Source: Vallitalea sp.
GTDB lineage: Bacteria > Bacillota > Clostridia > Lachnospirales > Vallitaleaceae
Assembly: GCA_025210235.1 (NCBI GenBank)
Contig: JAOASG010000034.1
Coordinates: forward strand, 127,922-190,309
Length of the DNA: 62,388 bases
Reading direction: 5' to 3'
The notes below the pieces were generated by a model. The model saw nothing but the letters and a program-made list of their open reading frames with translations. It made no database searches and was not told the origin of the DNA. Below, piece after piece: positions 1-6,986 of the stretch. How positions within the stretch are numbered: position 1 is the first letter of the stretch; each line of letters starts with the position of its first letter. The translations under genes and the position numbers were made by a program.

Positions 1-1
1 A

Positions 2-979
2 GTATCACGGGTACTTAATAATAATGGTTATGTTAAAGATGAAACAAGAAAAATAATATTAGATACAATAAAGGAAATGAATTATGTTCCTAATGCTATT
101 GCAAGAAGTTTGTCAAAGTGTCAAACAAATATTATAGGTGTAATGGTACCCGATCTAAGCAATCCGTTTTTTTCGGAAGTAGTAAAGGGAATAAGTGTCG
201 TAGCAGATAAGAATGATTTAAACATTATCTTATGTGATACAAATGAAAACTTACTAGACAAAGAAATAAAATATTTAAAAATGTTAAAAGAACAGAGGAT
301 ACGTGGTTTAATTATTACTCCTACGTCTGAGGATAATAAATATAACAGTGAATATTTAACTCTTTTAGAAGGGTTAGGTATACCTATTGTCCTTGTAGAT
401 AGGGATGTTAAGCATTCCTCATTTGATGGAGTATTTGTAGATAATATAAAAGGTTCATTTGATGGAACAGAAGCCTTAATTAAGGCAGGACATAAAAAGA
501 TAGCTATTATTGCAGGGCCTACTACTTCAAAGCCTGGGAGAGATAGATTAAGGGGATATAAAAAAGCTTTATTAAAATACAATATCCCTATTAAAGATGA
601 ATATATCGTATTTGGAGATTTCAAAATGGAAAGTGGGTATGATATAACTAAGAATTTATTAAAAATGGAAGTTCCGCCAACAGCTATTTTTGCCTCAAAC
701 AATATGATGACGCTAGGATGCCTAAAAGCATTGGGTCATGCAAATATAAGGGTACCTGAAGATATAGCTGTACTTGGATTTGATGAGATAGAAGATTTAA
801 ACATATTAGATTTAAACATAAGTGTTGTATCAAGACCTACATTTAAAATGGGAAGAATAGCCATGGAAATTTTAAGAGAAAAAATTGAAGTGAATCCAAC
901 AAAAAATATTTCTGCATCTCAAAGATTAACATTAACACCAAAATTAGTATTAAAAGGGTCAGAAAGATATTTTAAGTAG
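2..979 (+). CDS. LacI-family transcriptional regulator, 5' truncated by window edge
   Basis: The reading frame is open from base 2, so the gene begins upstream of the window; the ATG at 77 is internal. What remains is the end of the LacI helix-turn-helix and hinge (VSRVLNNNGYV, then NYVPNAIARSL), followed by a periplasmic-binding-protein-like sensor domain starting at IGVMVPDLSNPFF and ending near VSRPTFKMGRIAMEIL. LacI-type repressors dimerise, bind a palindromic operator and release it when a sugar or related effector binds the C-terminal domain. The effector cannot be told from sequence. It is not obviously linked to the plsC-like gene, which starts 98 bases downstream with its own promoter-like sequence. 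Confidence 0.93.
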   Translation, partial: VSRVLNNNGYVKDETRKIILDTIKEMNYVPNAIARSLSKCQTNIIGVMVPDLSNPFFSEVVKGISVVADKNDLNIILCDTNENLLDKEIKYLKMLKEQRIRGLIITPTSEDNKYNSEYLTLLEGLGIPIVLVDRDVKHSSFDGVFVDNIKGSFDGTEALIKAGHKKIAIIAGPTTSKPGRDRLRGYKKALLKYNIPIKDEYIVFGDFKMESGYDITKNLLKMEVPPTAIFASNNMMTLGCLKALGHANIRVPEDIAVLGFDEIEDLNILDLNISVVSRPTFKMGRIAMEILREKIEVNPTKNISASQRLTLTPKLVLKGSERYFK

Positions 980-1022
980 GGTGAAAAGTAATAACAATAA
1001 AAGAAAAGTATAAAGTAATATG

Positions 1023-1051
1023 TAGTTTCATACATTAAAGTATGATATAAT
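1023..1051 (+). promoter_or_regulatory. Putative sigma-A promoter of the acyltransferase gene
   Basis: A perfect TATAAT at 1046-1051 is preceded by TGA (extended -10). The -35 region, TAGTTT at 1023-1028 with a 17-base spacer, is poor. The ATG at 1078 lies 26 bases downstream behind GGAGGG. A very similar TGATATAAT context precedes the PrsW gene near 30600. Confidence 0.5.
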
Positions 1052-1077
1052 GGATAAACGCAGAATGGAGGGACTAC

Positions 1078-1788
1078 ATGAGGACAATCTTTTGGTTTAT
1101 TGCTTTTTGGTTTTATCTTTTATTAACTTTTTTTAGTAGGATAAGATATTGGTATTTAGGTAAAATAGGGAATAAAGAGAAACAATCAGAAATATTATAT
1201 AAGACAGTAACAAGTTGGGCAAAAAAGATGGTTAAATTAACTGGCAGTAACGTAACAGTTAAAGGGCTAGAAAATATTCCAGAAAGAAATGTTTTATTTG
1301 TATCAAATCATCAAGGAAATTTTGATGTTCCTATACTACTTGGGTATATACCAAAGTTAAAAGGATTTGTTGCAAAAGTAGAACTTGAAAAATTACCAAT
1401 TGTCAATGGATGGATGAAAAAGTTGGGGTGTCTTTTTTTAGATAGAAAAGACCCAAGACAGTCTTTGAAAATTATTTTAAAGGGTATTAATTATTTAAAA
1501 GAAGGTCATAATCTAGTGGTTTTTCCAGAGGGCACTAGAAGTAAAAGTAGTAGTATTGGAGAATTTAAAAAAGGTAGTCTGAAACTAGCTACTAAATCAG
1601 GTGTACCAATAGTACCTATTACTATCAATGGTTCTTATAAAATTTTAGAAGAAAAGAATAGAATTAGAAAAAATAATGTTAATATTATTGTTCATCCACC
1701 AATTTATATGGAAAATTTATCAAAAGAAGAGCAAGATCAGCTGGCAACAAAAGTACATGAAATAATTAAGTCTGGATTAGACGTATAA
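1078..1788 (+). CDS. plsC: 1-acyl-sn-glycerol-3-phosphate acyltransferase (PlsC family)
   Basis: The 236-residue protein has an N-terminal membrane segment (about residues 4-20) and the two hallmark acyltransferase blocks: NHQGNFD at 77-83 (the NHX4D catalytic motif) and FPEGTRS at 149-155 (phosphate binding). The family transfers an acyl chain from acyl-ACP, acyl-CoA or acyl-phosphate to lysophosphatidic acid, making phosphatidic acid at the cytoplasmic membrane. Length fits PlsC. The ATG is preceded by GGAGGG at good spacing. It stands alone between a promoter-like sequence and a strong terminator hairpin. Family is clear; the exact acyl acceptor is inferred. Confidence 0.92.
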   Translation: MRTIFWFIAFWFYLLLTFFSRIRYWYLGKIGNKEKQSEILYKTVTSWAKKMVKLTGSNVTVKGLENIPERNVLFVSNHQGNFDVPILLGYIPKLKGFVAKVELEKLPIVNGWMKKLGCLFLDRKDPRQSLKIILKGINYLKEGHNLVVFPEGTRSKSSSIGEFKKGSLKLATKSGVPIVPITINGSYKILEEKNRIRKNNVNIIVHPPIYMENLSKEEQDQLATKVHEIIKSGLDV

Positions 1789-1828
1789 TAACACATTTAT
1801 GTATAACTAATATTTACAAACTAAAAAA

Positions 1829-1857
1829 ACTAGACTAAAGCTTAGCTTTAGTCTAGT
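1829..1857. terminator. Bidirectional rho-independent terminator
   Basis: A perfect 14-bp inverted repeat (ACTAGACTAAAGCT / AGCTTTAGTCTAGT) with a one-base centre, flanked by A-rich sequence on the left and T-rich on the right. It lies between the convergent plsC gene and the secreted coiled-coil gene, whose stop codon (1853-1855) is inside the right arm. Confidence 0.8.
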
Positions 1858-2269
1858 TATAATGTTTTTCTAACTTTTGTAATTCTTTTTCTAATTCTGA
1901 TTCTATTTGGGTATCAATTTCTTTTTTATAATCAGCAATAAGTTTAGATTTATCAGTTTCCAATTTTTTTATAGTTTCATCAACTTTATCGTTAACTTGT
2001 TTATTAGCGTCATTTGCTTTTGACTTTTTATATGACTCTAGTTCTGTTTTTATATCTAATTTATAATCTTTTAAATAATTATCAAGTTTAGCAATAGCTT
2101 CGTTTGTATTTTTTGACATACCAGAATCTGTTTTTAGTACTGCGTTTTTAACAGCTACAATACTATTAATTATTCCACTATATATGTCAATATTTGCTGC
2201 ATAAGCAACAGTATTAATTATAAAAAAAGATACAAAACAAATAATTATAGTTTTTTTCATCTTCTTCAA
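1853..2269 (-). CDS. Secreted small coiled-coil protein, unknown function
   Basis: I do not recognise a family. The protein has a lysine start followed by a hydrophobic stretch ending in VAYAAN, a typical signal peptide with an AXA-like cleavage site. The mature part of about 110 residues is highly charged, rich in K, E and D, with no cysteine, and has heptad-like spacing suggesting a long coiled coil. I place the start at a TTG (2269) because GGGGAGG lies seven bases upstream; an ATG three codons later (2260) is the alternative, and the ORF could formally open at 2293. It stands alone, with a terminator overlapping its stop codon. Role at the cell surface is inference. Confidence 0.6.
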   Translation of the reverse strand: MKKMKKTIIICFVSFFIINTVAYAANIDIYSGIINSIVAVKNAVLKTDSGMSKNTNEAIAKLDNYLKDYKLDIKTELESYKKSKANDANKQVNDKVDETIKKLETDKSKLIADYKKEIDTQIESELEKELQKLEKHYN

Positions 2270-2412
2270 ATTTATAACCTCCCCATCTAGCAATTTTATT
2301 GATAGGGATATTATAAATTATTTTTAAATAGAATTCTACATGTATATCTTGGTAACTCAAACATAATAACTATTAAGGTTATGTACTTATCTATTGAAAC
2401 TTTGCAACAATA

Positions 2413-4203
2413 TTATATAGCCGTTGTATTAGTTTGTAACCATGAGCATTCCTCTTTAGTAAGATAAGGAGATAACTTATTATAGACTTCTTGATGATAT
2501 TCATTTAACCATTTTTTTTCAGCACTAGTTAGCATAGATGCATCAATTCCTTTTAAATCTATAGGACAATAAGATATAACATCAAATGACATAAATCTAC
2601 CATCACTAGTATTCATTACTTCTTTTACTAATATATCATTTTCTATACGGATTCCATGTTTATTTTCTTTATAAATACCTGGTTCATTTGTTAAATACAT
2701 ACCTTCTTCAAGAATAACATCATTTGTTCCTCGTCTAATACGAGCTGGACCTTCATGTACTCCTAGTAAATAACCAACGGAATGTCCTGTACCGCATTTA
2801 TAATCCATTCCTTCTTGCCAAATAGTTTGTCTAGCAATAGCATCAAGATTAGAGCCTGTAGAACCATGTAAGAATATTAAAAGGTTTAGTGCAATATGTG
2901 ATTTGACAACTAAAGTAAAATCATGGCGTTCTTCTTCTGTAAGTTCACCCAAAACTATAGTACGGGTTATATCGGTAGTACCATTATAATATTGTCCACC
3001 AGAATCAATCAAAAATAATCCCCTTGGTTCTAATACTTTAGGAGTAGCTTCGTATGGATTATAATGCATCATTGCTGCATTTTCTTGATATGCAGGTATA
3101 GTTCCAAAGCTATCTTCAATATAAAGAGGTAATTGCTGTCTAAAACTTGTTAATTTTTCTGCCGCTATAGTCTCTGTTATATTACCTTGTTTAACAGAAT
3201 TATTTAACCAATATAAAAATTTAACACAAGCAACACCGTCATTTATTTGACACTTTTTTAAATTTGTTATTTCTGTTTTATTTAATTGAGCTTTTATAAA
3301 AGCAGTAGGTTCATCAACTTCAATAATTTTACTAGATGAATGTATCATTGCTTTTAACCCGTAATTAAGTTTAGTAGGGTCATATAAAACAGAACAATTT
3401 TTAGTTAAATTAGTAATATCTTCAAAAACACTGTTATAAGGTTTTATCTCAATACTTTGATCTTCTAGTTTTTTTCTAACGTCTTGAGGTACTTTTTCTA
3501 AGTCTATGTATAATAAAGCTTGATGCATAGATATTATTGCATATGCATAAGCAATAGGGGTATAAGCAATATCGTTTCCTCGGATATTAAATAACCACGC
3601 AATATCATTTAAAGAACTAAGTAAATATACATTAGAATCATTTTTTTCTAGTTTTTTTCTAACAACATCAATTTTTTCTGAAGAGGTTAAGCCTGTGTAC
3701 TTAACATCATGATAAAATATTTTTTCTTTTGGTAGAGAAGGTCTATCAAGCCATATTCTATTAATTAAATCGTTATCTCCTACAAATTCTACCTCTTCAT
3801 TATTAATAATATTTTTTAGTGTTTTTATATCATTAACTGAGAATAACCTCTGATCAAATCCAATACGCTCACCAGATAATATATTTTCTTTTAACCATTC
3901 TTGATATGTAGGTACACCTGGTTCAGCCATTTTAAAAAGTTCTACTTCGCTATCACTAATTTGGTTAGCTGCTTGAATAAAATAGCGACCATCTGTCCAT
4001 AAACAGCTTTTGGTTAATGTTATAATAACTGTTCCCATAGAACCAGTAAATCCTGAAATAAAGGCTCTACTTTTATAATGTTCTGCTACATATTCACTTT
4101 GATGGGGGTCTGCACTAGGTATAATATAAGCTAATAATCCTTCTTTTTCCATTTCTTGTCGTAATAATTGTATACGTTTATTTACACTATTTTGTTGCTC
4201 CAC
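2413..4203 (-). CDS. Xaa-Pro aminopeptidase, peptidase family M24B
   Basis: The 596-residue protein has the layout of long M24B enzymes: two creatinase-like N-terminal domains (about 1-310), the pita-bread catalytic domain (about 315-540), and a C-terminal tail. The dinuclear metal ligands are visible in order: Asp in LIDSGGQYY and in NGTTDITRT, His in GTGHSVGYLLG, Glu in LTNEPGIY, and Glu in HGIRIEND. Such enzymes remove the N-terminal residue before proline in cytoplasmic peptides. There is no signal peptide. The start is a GTG with AAAGGATG upstream. Length is close to eukaryotic-type APP1 and its clostridial homologues rather than the shorter (about 440) PepP. A hairpin repeat sits just upstream at 4240. 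Confidence 0.95.
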   Translation of the reverse strand: MEQQNSVNKRIQLLRQEMEKEGLLAYIIPSADPHQSEYVAEHYKSRAFISGFTGSMGTVIITLTKSCLWTDGRYFIQAANQISDSEVELFKMAEPGVPTYQEWLKENILSGERIGFDQRLFSVNDIKTLKNIINNEEVEFVGDNDLINRIWLDRPSLPKEKIFYHDVKYTGLTSSEKIDVVRKKLEKNDSNVYLLSSLNDIAWLFNIRGNDIAYTPIAYAYAIISMHQALLYIDLEKVPQDVRKKLEDQSIEIKPYNSVFEDITNLTKNCSVLYDPTKLNYGLKAMIHSSSKIIEVDEPTAFIKAQLNKTEITNLKKCQINDGVACVKFLYWLNNSVKQGNITETIAAEKLTSFRQQLPLYIEDSFGTIPAYQENAAMMHYNPYEATPKVLEPRGLFLIDSGGQYYNGTTDITRTIVLGELTEEERHDFTLVVKSHIALNLLIFLHGSTGSNLDAIARQTIWQEGMDYKCGTGHSVGYLLGVHEGPARIRRGTNDVILEEGMYLTNEPGIYKENKHGIRIENDILVKEVMNTSDGRFMSFDVISYCPIDLKGIDASMLTSAEKKWLNEYHQEVYNKLSPYLTKEECSWLQTNTTAI

Positions 4204-4239
4204 TACAATACATCCTTTCTGTAATCAATTTATAATAGG

Positions 4240-4354
4240 TAATTGCAAAACTAGGAAATATAATTCTTTACATACAATATGTAGTTCTTATTTGAAACGG
4301 GAACCCACCATATTGTATTAAAGAATCAACTGAATGTAGTTTTGCAATTACTTA
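4240..4354 (+). repeat. Hairpin-forming interspersed repeat, copy 1 (full length)
   Basis: This is the reference copy of the repeat family. Outer inverted repeats are TAATTGCAAAACTA and TAGTTTTGCAATTA. An inner pair is AATTCTTTACATACAATATG against CATATTGTATTAAAGAATC. The loop contains GAAACGGGAACCCAC. The same 14 bases, TAATCAATTTATAA, occur immediately before (4222-4235) and just after (4353-4366), which may be a target duplication. No ORF is encoded, consistent with a MITE or REP-like element. The rest of the 4204-4535 gap holds only AT-rich DNA and a sporulation-type promoter candidate. Confidence 0.8.
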
Positions 4355-4483
4355 ATCAATTTATAAATATGTTATTTATTTTTATTGTAACAAATAATTG
4401 CAATTTTAAGAAGTAGTTATGTAAAATAATTTAATATTGATGTGGGAAAGTTGCGTAAGTAATTAATTGAACTAGCAAACATC

Positions 4484-4511
4484 ACTTATAGAATGTGAAA
4501 TGCATATAATA
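4484..4511 (+). promoter_or_regulatory. Possible sigma-K/sigma-E (mother-cell) sporulation promoter
   Basis: CATATAATA at 4503-4511 fits the sigma-K -10 pattern CATANNNTA and nearly fits sigma-E CATACAAT. An AC dinucleotide at 4484-4485 lies 17 bases upstream, as in sigma-K -35 elements. It is 24 bases before the start of a tyrosine-rich gene of spore-coat-like composition. Short consensus matches in AT-rich DNA are weak evidence. Confidence 0.35.
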
Positions 4512-4535
4512 TAGAAAAAGCAAAAAGGATAATAT

Positions 4536-4922
4536 ATGTATAATCAAATTGAATCTACTAGATACGGCAGAGGAAGAGGAAGACGATATTTCCGTTCACC
4601 TTATTATTATCCATATTCATATAGGAGATATCCATATTATTACTATAGAAGATATCCTTATTATGGAAGGAATCCTTATTACAATCCATATCCATATTAT
4701 TATGGAAGATATCCTTATTACAATCCATATCCTTACTATCCTCGAAGAAGAGGAAGAGTATATGGAATGGAAGTAAATGATTGGGATCCTGAATCAGAAT
4801 ATGCTGGTGGGGATAGGGTTATATATGACGGAAAAATGTATCAAGCTAAGTGGTGGACTCAAGATGAGAATCCTAGTATTTATAATGAAAATCCTTGGGA
4901 AACTCCATGGAGAGAAGTATAA
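4536..4922 (+). CDS. Tyrosine-rich repeat protein with C-terminal chitin-binding-like domain
   Basis: The 128-residue protein has two parts. Residues 9-75 are low complexity, Arg/Tyr/Pro/Asn-rich, with repeated RYPYY and NPYPYY units. Residues 80-128 resemble a carbohydrate-binding module of the chitin-binding type 3 (CBM5/12) fold: W83, YAGGDRVIYDGKMYQAKWWTQ, then NPWETPWREV. There is no signal peptide or membrane segment. Tyr-rich basic proteins of this kind are typical of spore coat and exosporium, where tyrosines can be cross-linked, and a mother-cell-type promoter candidate lies upstream. My inference is a spore-coat protein that sticks to amino-sugar polymer or cortex. AAAGGAT precedes the ATG at good spacing. 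The nucleotide repeats make it prone to length change. Confidence 0.75.
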   Translation: MYNQIESTRYGRGRGRRYFRSPYYYPYSYRRYPYYYYRRYPYYGRNPYYNPYPYYYGRYPYYNPYPYYPRRRGRVYGMEVNDWDPESEYAGGDRVIYDGKMYQAKWWTQDENPSIYNENPWETPWREV

Positions 4923-4965
4923 GATAAATAAAAAGCACAGAAAATCTGTGCTTTTTATTTATCTT
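4921..4965. terminator. Bidirectional rho-independent terminator
   Basis: A perfect 21-bp inverted repeat starting AAGATAAATAAAAAGCACAG, loop AAA, with its complement ending TTTTTATTTATCTT. It begins one base before the end of the stop codon of the Tyr-rich gene. The GCACAGA core followed by T5 is a classic terminator. Confidence 0.88.
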
Positions 4966-5077
4966 ATACCGTAGTATGAATATCCAGCTATATACAGTAT
5001 TACAAAATAATTATAATAGATTTATTTCAAAAAAATGATTATAATTATTATATTATGTAAACTAGAGGGTGATATAA

Positions 5078-6796
5078 GTGAAGAATAAGAAGATATTAAT
5101 TATTGCTATTAGCATTGTATTAATAGTAATTGGTATTTCAGGGTGGTTATTAGTAAAAAAAGAATATAAAGATATGTCGTATAATGAATTTATAAAAAAT
5201 ATTAATCAAAGTTCTATTGATGAGGTAAGAATAATTGATGATAATATTCTATATGTTAGACTAAAAGATAATAAAATAACTTATAAAGTTCCCAATCCAC
5301 TTAAAGATGGATTTAAAGAATATTTATTATTAAAAGATATTAAAGTTACATTAGGAAATACTTCTCCTATACAAAAGTCTTTTCAGACTATAGGGGTAGG
5401 GCTAGTTTTAATAGGTATACTATGGTTTGTAAGAAAAGGCTCAAGTGATAATAAACAAGTAATAGTAGATGCTAATAAACGTAATGTTAATAACAATAGT
5501 GTAGTAAAATTTAGTAATGTTGCAGGTAACAATGAGGCAAAAGAGTTAGTAAAAGATATAATTGATTTTATTAAGACGCCAGATAAATATTCTGAATTAG
5601 GAGCAAGAATGCCTAGAGGAGTATTATTATATGGACCACCAGGAACGGGAAAAACACTTATGGCAAAAGCAGTTGCTGGAGAGGCAAATGTACCTTTTTA
5701 TGCTGTTAGTGGTTCTGATTTTATACAGATGTATGTAGGGGTTGGTGCTAGTAGAATAAGAAAATTATTTAATAAAGCTAAGAAAAGTGAAAAAGCTGTT
5801 ATATTTATTGATGAAATAGATGCAATAGGTAAAGTTAGAGCAGGAAAGGCTTCAGCAAGTAATGATGAAAGGGATCAAACACTTAATGCACTTCTTACAG
5901 AAATGTCAGGATTTAATGATAATGAAGGAATTGTTGTAATTGCTGCTACTAACCGTATAGATACTCTTGATCCTGCTTTACTTCGTCCTGGTAGATTTGA
6001 TAGACAAATTGAAATTGGATTACCTGATTATAATGCTAGAAAAGCAATTCTATCATTACATGCTAAAAATAAGCCACTTCACGATTCTATAAAAATTGAT
6101 GATATAGCTAAAGATACTGTTTATTTCAGTGGAGCAATGCTTGAAAACCTTATGAATGAAGCTGCTATTATAACAGCTAATAATAATGAAAAAGCTATTA
6201 GTAAAAAGCATATAGACAAAGCTTTTTATACAGTTATTGCAGGTGCTGAGAAAAAAGATAGAAGTAACATAACAGATATAGATAGGAAAATAACCGCTTA
6301 TCATGAAGCAGGACATGCTCTTATGACAAAACTATTATTACCAGATAATATAATATCAAAAGTAACCATTATACCAAGTACACGAGGTGCTGGTGGATTT
6401 AGTATGAGCATTCCTAAAGACAGAATGTATCAAAGTAAAAAAGATATTATCAGCAATATAAAAGTTTTACTTGCAGGAAGAGTAGCTGAAGAGATTATTT
6501 TTGGATTAGATGGTGTAACAACAGGAGCCACTAATGATATTGAAAAAGCTTCTAATTTAATTAAAGATTATGTTGTAAAATATGGAATGGATAATGATTT
6601 TGGTATATTTAATTCTGAATCAGCAAATATTAATGATTCTACAATTATAAAACAATGCAGAAATGAAATTAAGAAAGCTTATGGTAGTACTAAAGAAATA
6701 TTAGAAAAAAATAAAGATTTTCTAGATTCCATTGCAGATATGTTAATGGAAAAAGAAACTATAACTAATGATGATATAGATAGTATTTATGCATAG
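5078..6796 (+). CDS. ftsH: ATP-dependent zinc metalloprotease, FtsH family
   Basis: The 572-residue protein has the FtsH order: membrane segment 1 (about 5-26), a short extracytoplasmic region, membrane segment 2 (about 104-118), AAA+ domain, and M41 protease domain. Walker A GPPGTGKT is at 186-193, Walker B VIFIDEID at 241-248, the SRH region at [15 protein letters not shown] 300-310, and the zinc site HEAGH at 409-413. It would degrade membrane and unstable cytoplasmic proteins processively. It is shorter than usual FtsH (about 610-690) at the C-terminus. It stands alone, not next to tilS/hpt as the housekeeping ftsH often does, so it may be a second copy. The start is GTG behind GAGGGTG. 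Confidence 0.95.
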   Translation: MKNKKILIIAISIVLIVIGISGWLLVKKEYKDMSYNEFIKNINQSSIDEVRIIDDNILYVRLKDNKITYKVPNPLKDGFKEYLLLKDIKVTLGNTSPIQKSFQTIGVGLVLIGILWFVRKGSSDNKQVIVDANKRNVNNNSVVKFSNVAGNNEAKELVKDIIDFIKTPDKYSELGARMPRGVLLYGPPGTGKTLMAKAVAGEANVPFYAVSGSDFIQMYVGVGASRIRKLFNKAKKSEKAVIFIDEIDAIGKVRAGKASASNDERDQTLNALLTEMSGFNDNEGIVVIAATNRIDTLDPALLRPGRFDRQIEIGLPDYNARKAILSLHAKNKPLHDSIKIDDIAKDTVYFSGAMLENLMNEAAIITANNNEKAISKKHIDKAFYTVIAGAEKKDRSNITDIDRKITAYHEAGHALMTKLLLPDNIISKVTIIPSTRGAGGFSMSIPKDRMYQSKKDIISNIKVLLAGRVAEEIIFGLDGVTTGATNDIEKASNLIKDYVVKYGMDNDFGIFNSESANINDSTIIKQCRNEIKKAYGSTKEILEKNKDFLDSIADMLMEKETITNDDIDSIYA

Positions 6797-6823
6797 AGTT
6801 ATCATACTAAGTTAGTTTGTATA

Positions 6824-6857
6824 ATAAAAGACAGGAAACTAAAGTCCTGTCTTTTAT
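6824..6857 (+). terminator. Rho-independent terminator after ftsH
   Basis: Inverted repeat ATAAAAGACAGGA / TCCTGTCTTTTAT with an 8-base loop and a T-rich 3' arm, 28 bases after the ftsH stop codon. Confidence 0.85.
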
Positions 6858-6986
6858 ATTGTACATTTATTAAAACTTATTGGAAAATATCATTTAATTA
6901 AATAATATTTATGTAAATATGGAACTTATTACCATTATTTTTCGTCTAATTAAAGAAGGTGATAAAAAGCCAATAAGGAGGAAAAT

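Noticed and set aside
121..702. Long open frame of 193 codons on the minus strand
   Set aside because: It is the reverse-strand image of the LacI-type gene; the plus-strand frame has clear family motifs.
4577..4760. Short repeated units resembling a CRISPR or minisatellite
   Set aside because: The repeats are in-frame codons of the RYPYY/NPYPYY segment with irregular spacing and no spacers.
4549..4776. Alternative frame of 75 codons within the Tyr-rich gene
   Set aside because: Produced by the same nucleotide repeats; Ile/His repeats without a ribosome site. The other frame has a ribosome site and a conserved C-terminal domain.
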